Source: Trichoplax adhaerens (taxonomy: Eukaryota; Placozoa; Uniplacotomia; Trichoplacea; Trichoplacidae). From it: a DNA stretch of 64,000 nt. Below are positions 12,302-37,462 of this stretch, piece by piece. The stretch spans positions 1,206,074 to 1,270,073 of the forward strand of contig NW_002060954.1 in the NCBI RefSeq assembly GCF_000150275.1, written 5' to 3'. A model generated the notes under the pieces. That model did not search any database. It saw only the letters and a list, made by a program, of their open reading frames with translations, and was not told where the DNA came from. Made by a program: the position numbers and the translations under genes. The stretch's first letter is position 1. The number at the start of each line of letters is the position of its first letter.

Positions 12302-15300
12302 TACTGCCTTAAATAATAAGATACAGAAAAATTAAGATGGAACAAATATATATATATATACTGAAGCCCTCAAGATTACCAATTAAAGATTAAAAATCTA
12401 TAAATCTATGCTTCCTATCGATTCTTTCAATATTAATTGAGCTTTTATTTGCACATTAAGCTGTTAACCGATACTAAGATATCTTGGAAGACTTAAACAA
12501 GCCATCATGAAAATATTGAATACAATACATAAAGAATTTACAATCAACATTATATAAGTATCGACCATTGCAAAATCAAAGTTTAGATTAATAACAAGCT
12601 ATAATTACTTTACATTAGCTTTATGTCGTCCTCAAGACACTTAAATCAACATCTAACGCGTAATCGTACTGAAAAGAAATGGATGTATTACTCAATTGCC
12701 TTCAAGTATAAACAACATCATATATACTTTTCAACACCGATTTTATAGAAGTATTTTGGATTAACAGTACTTATTCGATATACTCTCTTTTCTTTTAAGC
12801 TGTTCCTATAATTTTAAATATGTTTTCCTTTCTTTCTTATACAATATCATACTTATTTCAGTACATACTGTATCTGTATATAACTGTGAAGTACTGTATG
12901 AAGTTTATAACGAGCAAATGATCGTATTTCTTTCGCCTTAGGTAATTTTACACACTCATATTTCCTTCTGCTTTGGATCATTTTATTATGATGATTACCA
13001 CGTAGGGCTATAATAATTTTGACTCCTATGACCACTTCATGAGTAATTAATTTGATGCAGGGCTATATATTGGAACTGCTATGCTATCAAGTTATTATAG
13101 TAACTTAAGTTTGACATAGATAGCGTCTATCTTCTTCTATATAAAGCAATATTAGATAATAAGTCTTAATAATATATTATGTTAGAAGTCATATACATAT
13201 TTATGAAAGCTATCATATTGCTGTTTTAACAGTTCGTTCATCTGTACTTGATCTAAGCTGATCTTGATTATTCTATGACAAGAAAAATATTGATGCGACG
13301 GTAGTAATCTTGTCTTTACCCTTACTGATGCTATAAAATACCTTAATTAAGTTTAATTAATAACCAAATTGACTGAAATGTTTATTTGATCTTTTGACTT
13401 CGGACGAATGGATAGAACATGCGCCCACAAAATTTTTCTTATCTTCTATAAGTGGGCTAGACGATTAGTTGAATTAATGAAATAATTTTTCACTTAATCC
13501 CTTCATTTAATTTTTATTCCCTTTTAATTGGTAGCGAAGCACTTTTATGATGCTAAATCTGATCAGATCATGTCTATTACTCGATCTGCATTTTATTATC
13601 ATAATTTAACGAGCAATTTGTTCTATTGTACTTTTTGCACATTTACTTGATGTCTTATAAAGACCATAAGTTTAAAATAGATGACATAACTTAATAATAA
13701 TTACGATAATAGCTATCCCATTGTAAATCCTTATAATCAGTAGTCTTGAAGCCATTCACGTTGGTAATGACTTTTCCGACAACTAATTCATTATTGCGTT
13801 AAACTTGATTTATATTTATATTATGGTTTAATCTCAGGCAGAATCAAGCAACTCTATAAATCTTAGTAATGTAACAAATAAGATATCAACATTTGTTAAT
13901 TTATGATTACTAGCTATCAGTTAGCATCTATTATATTGAAATTCTTGTATTAAATTGATGTTATAGGTTAATTTTCGTATTTAAATGTAAATAAGTATAT
14001 CTAGAATGATATAGATATAGGTATACAAGTTATAGGGACGTAAACATCGATGACTTAAAAACTGTAAGCATCACACTTAATAATACCAGATAGAAACTAT
14101 CTCTAGCCGTGATAAAATGATGCAATTGATTTAATACGGCCGTATTTGCACTTTCCTCTACTATGGTATCGTATATGGTGATATTGACTGAACTAGATAA
14201 GATTAAGTTCTATCAATAGCTATAAATGATACTTATGATTGATTTTCCAATAGCAGGAATGGCAGTAGAAAATAATACCTACTCATGTAGTAACGATTGG
14301 TGCTTCTAGTTTACAATGCGTTTTACACCTAAAATTTTTTGAAAGGTCACCTTTATTGATTATTTAAGTCATCAATGGCGCAAGTTTTATTAATAATGAT
14401 AATTACAAAACCAGTGCTGCCATTCTTTCAATATGTTGTACAATTGTCAAATATGATTCTAGAGTAGGTCCGTGGCTATTAGACGAAAATTGTAATGAAT
14501 ATTTTTATATATGTATACGTTTAAATGCAACTTTAGGATTAATCGCTGCAACATTGAATAAAAATCTCTGCAACCAAACGTTCAACTTGACTAAATATTC
14601 TCTCTGGCTTATCCCACCCACCCTAACGAGCAGCGCGGGGGTATTTATACTACTGTTAGATGACTCTGATTATGGGTTCATTTCAATAGGTCAGTATAAG
14701 ATTCTTACAGGACGTTTTACCTCAAGATTTCTTCATGTAAAACGAATAGCGTCTAAGGTAGCAATTTCTGCAGAGTACTGATTTTTAAAATAGTATTCGT
14801 TATATCGCCAAGGGTGGCTACTGGGCCTTTCAATTTTGATTTGATGTAATACTCTGATGAAAATTGAATAAACATAGAATCTTTATAGAGTTTCCTACAC
14901 AGCCATTTTGATTGTGACATTTTCTCATAACAGCAGTTATCGACAGAGCAAGCTTTGCTTGCATACGCAAGCGTTCCTTAAACACACTATAATGATTGGT
15001 ATAGAATTGACCACATTACTAAGGACATTGTACCACACTGTCGATATCTTACAGTACCTGCTAATCTTAACTTGGTATGTCCATCACCGTACATTAGTTA
15101 TCATAATGTGCTTTGGACTATTAACTAATCTTAATATAGCATTTCATCAGTGAATGCATTATTGAAAAGTAATACTCTACAAGCATAGCTGTGAATATAG
15201 TAGTACCTGGCTATTACCGGGATATATATAATGTCGAATGGTAATACTATCTGTTAATTATTAACAAATGGGTACATTATCGCAAAAAGTCAGCAAAGCG

Positions 15301-17150
15301 ACGTGAGTTTGTACTAGTATCTATGATTTCTAGAAAGCGTTGTCTAAGATACAGTGATAAACAGCTAAATACTGCAAAATGCAGTATGGAGTAGATCACC
15401 AAATTTAAAGTTTAATTCTTTGTTTGGTGAATGAAATTACATGCTTTTAGTAGGAATTACTGTAGCAATGATTGTGTTACAACAGATTTTAGGTTATACC
15501 GGAACTTGTAGATGAGATTATTTGATTACAGTGCGCACCTTTAAGACTGTAATTCCACCTAATAGTATACCATAAATGATTCGTGAATTCATGGGAAATG
15601 TGAAAGCTTGCGATACTATTACTTGCAACTGTTGCCGAAGAGCACTTAAGCCTAGTAGGTTGCACAATAATATTCGGTCGTTTAATTTCTAACCTATACA
15701 CGTAGTTAGTTAACTAACGTAAAATCAAAGACATTTAGGTCAGTGTGAAAAATTTAATTTAGGTGTACAATCAATTCCAATAGTATCATGAAATTATAGA
15801 TTTATTCCTACGTTATTGGTTTCTACATTATTCTTGTTGTAAAAAATGGTTTATAACAAGGAATTTCTTTGATTAGTTTATCTAAATTTGTACTCTATAT
15901 TGCATAGTTCTTCAATTACAAACTTTTCTAATGCTAAATACTGTGGTAATCACTCCTATTCTCTGTTTAATACAGAGTGAGGGCCTTTATAGCTAGCTGT
16001 CATTGCCATCAATTATGGCTCATATTAATTCGTACTAGCTTAATGTCCAGTTGCTTCGCTAATAGAGATATCACAGTTCATAGGCTGCTGAATAATGCAG
16101 AATTGCAACATTGTACTATTGGGTAATTATCTAATGTTAACCATTGCATAACTCGCGTATTTACAGGAAAAATATAAGCAGCATTATGAATCACAGTCCA
16201 CAGCAACGCGATACGTTACTGGACTAGTACCACTTGTAAAGTTCAGTAGACTAGTTATTGATATTATAGTCTGGTGCTAAGGGTTATAGTAAGAAAGTAG
16301 CTTGAAGAATCCTAGGTAAGTAAGGAGAATTCTACAAGCGACTGCTCGTACAAATTTTGCATAGTAAATTGTAACCCCGTGAATCGAATATTATACTAAC
16401 GGTATTAATTCTGACATACGAATAGCTTAAACAATATAGCCATTTTTTACTTTTATTACTATGCTATAGGGCCATAGCATTCATATCCATAAAGTAGAAG
16501 CCGATTTTTTGTAATTGCATCACGTCCAAACGGAGAGTGGGAGGTGAAAATTATGCTTACCTTTGGAATAAGCATTAAGTGTAGATGGTCCTCGTCGACT
16601 TTAAAATGGCGAAAGAACTTTGATAAAAATATTTCAACCTCTAAACCATTAAACTGTATGGTGGAGCACTGTCGCCTACCGTTACCTACTTTCGAACATA
16701 CTTTCAAATGACGCGATTAACCGTGCGCAACGCACGAGTCAACAGTGACTTGTTTATGATTTCATTACCACGCTGGTAAACTCCAAAATGGACAGAGCCT
16801 AATTATTACAGAGTGAAGAAGTTTCCCGGCGAAGCAAAGGCCTCTGCTGCCAAGTGTAATAATATCTTCTTTAAGTAGCGTAAAGTATTTTAAGGTAGAC
16901 GATGATAGAAGGTATAAAGGATTTTATTGAGATATAAGTTATAGGCTAACAATGATATGGTTATTATAGATAAGGTATTTGAGATAGCAGGAATGTAGGA
17001 ACTGACTAACGAGTTAGCTTACAAGGGTATTTATAGGTTTTAGATGAGATTGAGATAATGTCTTTATATGTATAGCATGTCGTCTATATGTCGCCATGAT
17101 GTACATTATGAATGTAATGCAATACAGTACTTAAATGGTATATGATAAGT
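12302..17150. other. Intergenic region between Delta and the Helitron relic
   Basis: About 4.8 kb without a gene I can support. The open frames at 14554-14781, 14908-15153, 15489-15701 and 16459-16707 have no recognised family motif. The stretches near 14.6 kb and 16.6-16.85 kb are somewhat richer in G+C and may be decayed mobile DNA. A segment at about 16640-16685 resembles one at about 23740-23785. Confidence 0.6.
16640..16685. repeat. Short dispersed repeat, copy 1 (other copy near 23740)
   Basis: About 40 bases beginning TTAAACTGTATGGTGGAGCA match the segment at 23747-23787 (TTAAACTCTATAGTGAAGCA) at roughly three quarters of positions. The differences are mostly transitions, as expected for old copies of a transposable element. 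The family is not identified. Confidence 0.4.
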
Positions 17151-17179
17151 ATTCGTATATTAGGATATTACTATACTAG

Positions 17180-17785
17180 GCATCTTCTATATAAGATCAT
17201 AATGTTACATGCAAAGGAGACAAAGTCAAGCTCGAACCTCCTGATGCCTTGAAGACTCTCCTCACAGACGATTCATCAGATGCAAAGCATGTTTGAGAAA
17301 ACATTTGGAAGGACAACTCGGCCTTTATGTTCGCGAGCTTCGGATACGACAAGGACCTCACCAATCGCAGGTTCTTCACCACCTTCGAACTTCAGGGCCA
17401 AGTAAATCACCGTATTGGGGGTCTTCGACTCATTCCGAACGAAGAATTAATTTATATCCAAGTCTACTTTATTGATGGGGTCAGAGAAGCTATGCTAATC
17501 AAAGGTGCGCCCTGAACAAAGGAGTCAAGCAGAACAATATTCTCGATCTTCAGGAGATGCTGCACTCCACTCACACATACGTGGAAAGCTTCAAGTCCGC
17601 TCTGGAGAATATGGATTTGCCCGAATACTGAATTGTAATTGATGCCTTCAAGAGACCATATACTGAGCACCACCGACAAACGAGGTTGCTTTAACTATGG
17701 TCGGAGAAGCGAACGGAACGCGCGACGATCAACTCATTTACGCATATGCGGCTAATAAAATAGTATGTATTGTATAATTGAATCA
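17180..17785 (+). mobile_element. Decayed Helitron, Helitron-like N domain relic (pseudogene)
   Basis: Conceptual translation gives the ordered blocks of the N-terminal domain of Helitron Rep/helicase proteins. They are CKGDKVKLEPPDALKTLL (from about 17208), ENIWKDNSAFMFASFG, TFELQGQVNHRIGGL, IYIQVYFIDG, LDLQEMLHSTHTYVESFKSA and IVIDAFKRP, then a last block starting VGEANGTRDDQLIYAY near 17700. The frame is broken: an in-frame TGA (probably from CGA) sits just before ENIWK, a frameshift lies near 17505 and another TGA near 17630. The helicase and HUH catalytic parts are absent. The block is visibly richer in G+C than its surroundings, consistent with an inserted element. The ends were not determined. 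Confidence 0.85.
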
Positions 17786-19200
17786 TAAAGTGCGAATTTA
17801 GGGCGTGTATACAGATATTTTGCGTGAAGTAATAGACTAACACGTTTAGTGTAGAAAAGCCCGGCTACGCTGGGTTTACTCTGGCTAATAATCTATAAGT
17901 GAACGTTGAAAGTTTAATGATTTAAGAGCCTAACAGAACTTCTGATAATTCTATTACAACGTTCACGGGGTAAGTGGTATTTGATGAGTACTTCAAAATG
18001 TTCAATTACTGTCTATCAATTTCGTTATTAGCTCAGTTTTTAAATTAAGATGCATGGATATCAAACATTTCTGATCAATGAAAAGTATGTAGTGGTTATC
18101 CAACTTATCCTCTTAAGCTACGATCGTAGTGTTGATAAGACTGCTTCTTTAAAGAGATATAGTATTTGTAATACCTTGACTACAGCAGTAAGAAAATTCA
18201 GCTGGTAGAGAATAATGATTATAAGTCAAGAAGAATGTTAGTACGATATTATGTTTGTCAATCCATTTACTTAATTAAAACCCATTGATGAATGTTACAT
18301 ACATAAATTACTTATGAATGCTGATATAATCTTCAGTAATACTGCAATGTAAGGAAATTAATACGTGAACTTTAAAAGTCACAAGTCTGCAATCACGATA
18401 AAATTAATTCATGTTCTATGACAAATGGATGATATCCTATTTCTCTTTCATTTACAACGGCTTTACGTATATATATATAATACAGTGGCATTAATTGAGT
18501 TCGGTAATGATTAGTAAAACTAGTCTGGTAATCAAATTTCATATTTTTTTATCATCAGTTGTCTTGTCGTAGAGCGGGCAGGGTTAAACCAATTTATAAC
18601 CATAATCTAGGGTATTTTTATCGCTAACATGATCGAAATAATGCTTGCTTTATAATTTGCTGTAAATTGAATAACAAATAATTAATATAATCAGTAAGAA
18701 CGACGGTAACCACTATAGTAGATGAGATCATAATAGGAATTATTAGGTACACTAGTATGCGATAAATAATTAAGGAAATGCTTAAAATTTCTTATTATAA
18801 ACTGGTTATACAATGTTACAATAAAATATCCACTCGCAATTTAGCAGTTAAAGATAATTGCACCGGGTCCTCCATCTAAAATTTAGTACTAATAATTCCC
18901 TATAAATCACAATAGAATATACGCGAAGTATGATTTAACTATTATTAAGGGGTTCTGAAAAATTGTGATTATTCATTAAGTCAGCTATCGTCAAACATTT
19001 TCGGTACTGTAATAATTTCGATATTCGTTCCAAGCTAAGAATAAAAAGAAATAATATTCGTAAATTAGATTTACTAGGATGACCATATTGAATTGTGTAC
19101 GTTGTAATAGTTATGAAAGTTAAACTAACGCATAAAACTTATCGATATATCAACGTTGCTTCTGTTAAATATGCTAAGTTAACTTGTATAGTGTACGTTA
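17786..19200. other. Intergenic region downstream of the protein kinase C gene
   Basis: Apart from the CGGCTACG hairpin I see no gene, RNA or clear repeat. It should contain the 3' UTR of the kinase gene, which is transcribed leftwards. Confidence 0.6.
17857..17880. repeat. CGGCTACG hairpin motif next to the Helitron relic
   Basis: CCCGGC-TAC-GCTGGG forms a 6-bp stem (one G-T pair) with a 3-base loop. The same core, CTCGGCTACG, occurs twice at 23950-24065. It may belong to the end of the decayed element or to a separate repeat family. Confidence 0.4.
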
Positions 19201-31939
<12,739 letters not shown>

Positions 31940-34730
31940 GATGTTTAATTTAAAGTCTTAATCGGAACTTTCCTTTTTCCACTCAATAGCAAGATCGAGG
32001 GTGATATGACGTTCTTATTAACTATTTCTTGACCACAACTAAAAAGTAATTCTAATTGATACTAGTTCAAGGAAGACTTAGGAAGTAAATTTTCAGCCAA
32101 AATATAGCGATTTAAAGGATCTAGGCGATGAAAATATAAACAGTAATATTAGCAAGGCAGCGGCTTTTAATAAAAATTTATACAACATTTAATTCATTGG
32201 TTTAGGTATTTAGTAATCTTGACGTTTTAGACTGGAGAATTCAGGATTCTACGTGCGTGTACTCTCATATGTAGGCAGACTATATAGATAATGGATAGTG
32301 CGGTTACAAATCTAATATTTTCGATAATATTAATGGTTTGGATCTTGTCTTCATAAAGTATCAAAAACAATCATAGTAATCAGTTTCAATTGGGTTTAAA
32401 AGATATGCGAGACTTCCTCACGTTTAACTAATCGATGTGCGTATAATCTCGCTCTCATCACTCTGATCAATAAGCAAATGTTATCTTATTGTTGTACTAA
32501 ATGTTTGTCTTTTCTTCTTCTTATTATGTCAACTTGACTTCCTTGTACTTCTTTGAAATTCAAGTCGCCACTTGAATTCGAGTCAATTATAGCAAATGTA
32601 AGTTAGAAGAAAGTGAGAAATCGTCAATAATAGAGAAAATTTTATATACACTAGTCAATTGATTGCATGGCACACTGCAAAACGAATTGGTTTTAAACAT
32701 TCTAAAACGCTAATAATAGAATAGTTATAATACTTAGTTTCTAAAATGTAAAGAGGAAAAAGTGTTGAAACTGATTTTTGTGTTGCATGTAAAATTAGTC
32801 AGGTAAAAAGTGAATTTTTGCATTACAGTACTACTCGTATAAAAGATAAAGATATGAATCTATTTTTAAATCGAATGATCGATTACAGTATGGTTACTCC
32901 GTTATTACCTTTCAATACTTTCGGTGAAGGCATGGAAAATAAAGCGTTCAAATAAGTTCATAGATCACTAAAATAACGATACACAGAATCTAAACTCAGT
33001 TATGATCTTAAATGCGAGGTGTAATCGATTGTTATCGTCATTTCTAGAGTCAATGCTTGAAAGACTGGGCTGAAATGAATGTTGGTTTCTTAGCAATAAC
33101 AATTCGAATTATCTAATCTATTATGCACTGTATTAGAAAATAGATTAGATCTCTCGCATAGTGAGTACATTTGATGAAGAAATTGTGAATGTAGGAGCGA
33201 CTTACCGTTGTATCTTTTAATAACAATAATCTTCTAAGAGTAATTCAATTATTAATAGATGGTATCATCAACAATTGCACCAGCACTGAAGTTATAAAGT
33301 AGAATTTGTTCTCTTTTTCATAGCACATTTACTCAGTCCGCAATTGAGTCTACTACACTTTAAGATATTTTAGTAACACGTATACTGGTTGTGCAACGCT
33401 TTAAACCATGGGCAGAAAGCCCGCTGTGATACGGTGAAAATAACAATGATTATGTACACAGTCTAATTTGGTATCACCCTTTCTATTGGTCTATTAAGTG
33501 GTATTTGTAACAATAGAACAAGAAGTTCAATTAAGAACTACTACTGTACTGTATAAATTCTTTTCCATGACAATACTGTATCAGTTGTACTGACGTTGTT
33601 ATAATTTTACAATCCTCTTGAATTGCTGATAAAAAATTCATCTTATAAGTGAAGGACGTTCCTTCTAATGACTAAGATATAATACATCCAGATGAATAAG
33701 GCATTGTCTAATATTGTATTTCGATTCAATACTGTATGAAGTTTTAGAAATATTCTATTGTTATGCTACACCATATTTACTGTATTGTATGGCGTATCAC
33801 ATATTATTACAGCGAGTAATTATTATTGATCAAAATTTTTATCACTGTATAGAAAATGCTAGGCATAGTAAGAGTCTAAATTTAAGTATTGACTTTATTA
33901 ACATGTATCATAGACTAGTTAAGTATGAGTTAATTTAAGGTATCTGCGCCTTGTTGCTGTCGATGTCATTCTATAAATGTAACAGTGGTGCCATATGAGT
34001 AAATATAGAAATAAACTGCTATGATATAAGATTGTATGTATGCTCTAAAAATGAATTATCTCGTCACATTGCACTGGTTAGATCAGCACTTAGAAATTTA
34101 TATGGTAGACATTAGCCAATTTTTAGGTCTAGTCTAATGATCCTATACATATCCAACTCTCTCTGAATTCTTAGTAAATAAAAATAAAAATAATCGCTGC
34201 CAGCATCTGCAATTTTTTTTACATTTTTGGGGGTTTAACTTTCAATTATAAAAGTTTTAAACATTAAATATAGTATTTTATTGTAGGCGTTTGTTTCAGT
34301 CAAAGAGTGTGAAAGCGAAAGGTTTGGTTAATGCTGTCGTTCTGTAAGTCAGATTCTCTCCCGCTCTCATTAAAGTTTATTTTGAACTGTGATGTATTAA
34401 ACATATCTCATAATTTAATTTAAATCAAATTCTAAACGTGCCTTGTAATTTCAAGATGATGTGACGTTGAAATTAGATGTCAGTAATACGCCTCAGCCAC
34501 TATATACAGTACATACGCGTACGTTGTATATTATATCGCGTGTGATTTGCGACATTAGGATAATCATGCTGGAAAAGGGTAGATGTATCAAGGTAGCCGT
34601 TAAACACAAAAATCCACTTCATTCATAATAGTATTATCGGTATGTTCAATCATTTAATACTCATAAGTAAGAAAGCCTTCCACACTGTATAGAGAACTGG
34701 CTCACACCGTTACTTTGGCCAATGAAACTA
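31940..34730. other. Region between the kinase start and the SRD5A promoter array
   Basis: About 2.8 kb that should hold the kinase promoter and 5' UTR. On the minus strand a good donor (CAACG|GTAAG, boundary at 33206/33205) could end a non-coding first exon. I looked for C2-domain exons on the minus strand here and found none. No plus-strand gene is seen. Confidence 0.5.
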
Positions 34731-35070
34731 TACAGTACGACGTACTGTGCACTGTACTGTACAGTACAGTACTGTAGACAAAGTGAGTTCGTAAGAACTG
34801 TACAGTATTAAGTCGGCCTACAAAGTAAGTCGGGACCGGATCGAATCTGTCAATTTGGTCGAAATCCAATTTATCTGCTGTGCAGTGTACTGTATTATGT
34901 ACAGTACTGTACTGTACATAGTACAGACAGTACAGTTCAGTACAGTACACTGAGTACAGTACAGTACAGGTGTACAGTACTTAGCGCAGCACAATGTACT
35001 GTACTGTACTGTACTTTATTTTTTAAAGATTATGCTCTGTGCTAGACTGTGTGCAGTACTGTACTGTACA
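34731..35070. repeat. Palindromic ACAGT/ACTGT pentamer array upstream of SRD5A
   Basis: Runs of CAGTA and of its reverse complement TACTG alternate, so that GTACTGTACAGTAC-type palindromes form repeatedly. The densest blocks are about 34731-34778, 34883-34990, 34994-35018 and 35051-35070. The array ends only 66 bases before the SRD5A start codon. It could form hairpins or act as a promoter element. The same pentamer recurs at 39.8-40.1 and 42.4-43.2 kb. Confidence 0.85.
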
Positions 35071-35135
35071 TTGGACACTGGATAGTTGATACGAATCATA
35101 CGATGCCGTCAGTGAGTTGAAAAGAATCTGCCATC

Positions 35136-36812
35136 ATGGCTGCCATAATGAATAAGATAACAAATTTTATTCACAGTTACTATATTTTATCACCTGATCA
35201 AGAATTAGACTTGCTACGAAATTTAGCTATTGGTATGTTCGGCCTTGGTGCTTGCACCTTACCTAGCCTAATGTTTCTGACAGCACCGTATGGAAGATAT
35301 ACTCGTGATGGCTTTGGATACACCATTAATGGCAAGCTAATGTGGTTTATACAGGAAATGCCTTCTCTTTTGATACCGATTATCATGCTATTTGAGGACG
35401 ATGCCGACCAAATACATAACTTACCAAATCGCATCCTGCTAGGACAATTTTTACTTCATTATACTCAAAGGTTTGTAGTTTGTATCTGTAAAGGACGTAC
35501 AAATATTACTATATGTATTTCACAGCATTTCTAAATGATTTACAATTACGCATTTTTATCTCTATACTGTACTTACGTACTGTATAACAGAACATTAATT
35601 TTCCCTTTCCTGTTACGTGGAGGCAAGCCGACTCCGGCAATGGTTGGGCTTATGGCTACCTGCTTTTGCATTTATAATGGTTATTTGCAAGGAAGATACT
35701 TAACAGCGTTTGCAGTATACGATAGATCATGGCTAGCTGACCCAAGATTTATCATTGGTAGTTGTCTCTTTATTGCCGGTTTCTGTATTAATATTCACTC
35801 CGATCATATTTTGAGAAATTTAAGGAAACCGGGAGAAACGGGATATAAGATACCTAGAGGCAAGAAATGCTCAACCTAATACTTGCATATTAACCGTAGC
35901 TCTTTCTATTATTGCATTTTTGAATGAATCTATAGGGCATTGTCAACTATTCGTCTAAGCTTCTTCTCCCGATCTCAGTACAGTACTGAATATGAAAGAT
36001 TTATATATTCTTACAATAATATGTGTTATAAAAATAATATTTCGACTAAGAGAGACCTCATGCCCAATTCGTATCTAGTGATTGCTATGCAGTATTTTTG
36101 TATGTATATGTTATACACTGAGATCAATATCTTTCTTATACCTACGTTATCTTTTGTGGGACTTAGGTGGCATGTTTGAATATGTATCAGGCGCCAATTT
36201 TTTTGGTGAAATGCTGGAATGGTTTGGTTTTTCCGTTGCCTGTTGGTCTTTACCAGCAGCTGCATTTGCGTTTTTCGCTGCCTCCAACATTGGACCTCGA
36301 GCTTACCATCATCACAGGTAACGCAATATATTAATCGTTGCTGTTGTTGGTAGCGATTATGCGATACCTCTACAATGCCATTTGTAATAGTATCATGTAA
36401 AGAGCTTACGTTTTAGTGGCTATTTTTAGATCGTAATACCAATATAGATTATTATTTCCTTAATTTATAATATAATTTATTTAGCTTACCATCGTTACTA
36501 GTGGCGATTATACGATATCTCTATACTGTACTGCCTAGAGGCCCTTAAGGGTCTCTAGTTAAGGGTCTCTAGTACTGCCATTTATATTTATACAATGTAA
36601 AGAATTTATACCTTAGTCGCTATTTTTTACACCATTACAGATCATATTGTCTCCTTAATGTATTTTAGCATATTAGCAGACTTAAAGATTTTGAAACAAG
36701 TATCATTCCGTATTTATATTGAAGGATCTTTTTTTCATGATTCAGGTATTATCAAAAGAAATTTGACGATTACCCAAAAGAACGTAAAGCGATCATTCCC
36801 TTCATCTTTTAA
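35136..36812 (+). CDS. SRD5A1: 3-oxo-5-alpha-steroid 4-dehydrogenase (steroid 5-alpha-reductase 1/2 type), 4 exons, 273 aa
   Basis: NADPH-dependent reductase of the delta-4 double bond of 3-oxo-steroids, an integral membrane protein of the endoplasmic reticulum. Exons: 35136-35470, 35591-35859, 36167-36317, 36746-36812; phases agree. Motifs include LRGGKPTPAM, NGYLQGRYL, NIHSDHILRNLRKPGETGYK, IPRGGMFEYVSGANFFGE and the family's C-terminal end DDYPKERKAIIPFIF. Several hydrophobic segments span the protein, and the length is close to the human enzymes (254-259). The middle is closest to SRD5A1, while the C-terminal part (VSGANF, AYHHHR) recalls SRD5A2, so it probably descends from before that duplication; the symbol is by family. 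Intron 2 starts with GC, not GT (PRG|GCAAGA), and ends in TTAG; reading through it gives a false stop. Transcription converges with DNAAF10. Confidence 0.93.
35860..36166 (+). other. GC-AG intron in SRD5A
   Basis: The exon ends CCTAGAG and the intron begins GCAAGA. No GT donor nearby preserves the frame. With the GC donor, the phase-1 join restores IPRGGMFEYV, which is conserved in the family. The donor otherwise matches the U1 consensus well, as is usual for GC introns. Confidence 0.85.
36340..36640. repeat. Diverged tandem duplication with a CTAGAG palindrome, SRD5A intron 3
   Basis: A unit of about 100 bases (36348-36440, from TAGCGATTATGCGATACCTC) is repeated at 36500-36640 (TGGCGATTATACGATATCTC) with many substitutions. 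The second copy carries an extra 38-base block containing CTAGAGGCCCTTAAGGGTCTCTAG (36535-36558), a 24-bp palindrome with one mismatched pair, followed by a partial repeat of its right arm. A related CTAGAGGCCCTAG...CTCTAG block lies at 39909-39935. Confidence 0.6.
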
Positions 36813-37215
36813 TGCAGCATGGACTCTAGTTAAACATCCTGAAAGTAGATGTCGCTGTGGTACTGCGGTTGCGGTTATGCCAGAATTTTACGTACAGTAT
36901 ACAACATCTGCGAATTAAAGTTTAAGGATCTAATCATCTGGAAAGTTCGAATTTAACAAATTTAAGATATTATCCTTTAACTTAATTGGTTCCGTTGAGT
37001 GCTCTAAATTCCATATCACATATGTTAAAATACCATAACTGCACTGTTTGCTACAATATTCTTAGTATAAGACGCTATCGTATAATGAAATATTATTGAT
37101 ACTATATTTATCAAACTACTGTCACAAAATATTAATACCTTAGCTATTCAATATCTGTAATGTAATCTTAATTTTTCGCTTAAATTTATGTAAATGTTTG
37201 CAATATCACTTGTAC

Positions 37216-37221
37216 AATAAA
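37216..37221 (+). terminator. Candidate SRD5A polyadenylation signal
   Basis: AATAAA, 404 bases after the SRD5A stop. An earlier ATTAAA near 36914 is an alternative. The DNAAF10 signal on the other strand lies only 35 bases away. Confidence 0.45.
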
Positions 37222-37255
37222 TCACAACAAAGACGAAATGAAATACACCATACAT

Positions 37256-37261
37256 TTTATT
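37256..37261 (-). terminator. Candidate DNAAF10 polyadenylation signal
   Basis: AATAAA on the minus strand (TTTATT on plus), about 200 bases beyond the DNAAF10 stop codon. Cleavage 15-30 bases further would fall next to or inside the SRD5A 3' end. Confidence 0.5.
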
Positions 37262-37462
37262 AATTTAGTAGTAACCTTTAGGTAATATGAAATGATAAGT
37301 TTACGAAAAGTGAATAAACTCTATCATTAGTTAAAAAATAATTTAAAAATTAAAATTTTATCATACTACTTCTTACAACTCTTACTTTACCTCCACTTAG
37401 ATGAAAAGTGTTCGTTCTAATATATTAAGGTATAGTTCACATAATCAAATTTGAAGGTAGAA

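Noticed and set aside
14554-14781. 75-codon ORF in the Delta-kinase intergenic region
   Set aside because: It has no recognisable motif and no flanking splice sites that extend it. It may be decayed mobile DNA but nothing supports a call.
16459-16707. 82-codon minus-strand ORF near 16.5 kb
   Set aside because: No family recognised. It overlaps a dispersed repeat segment, so it is more likely repeat-derived than a gene.
34702-34950. Minus-strand ORF over the SRD5A upstream array
   Set aside because: It is a repetitive translation of the ACAGT/ACTGT array, not a gene.
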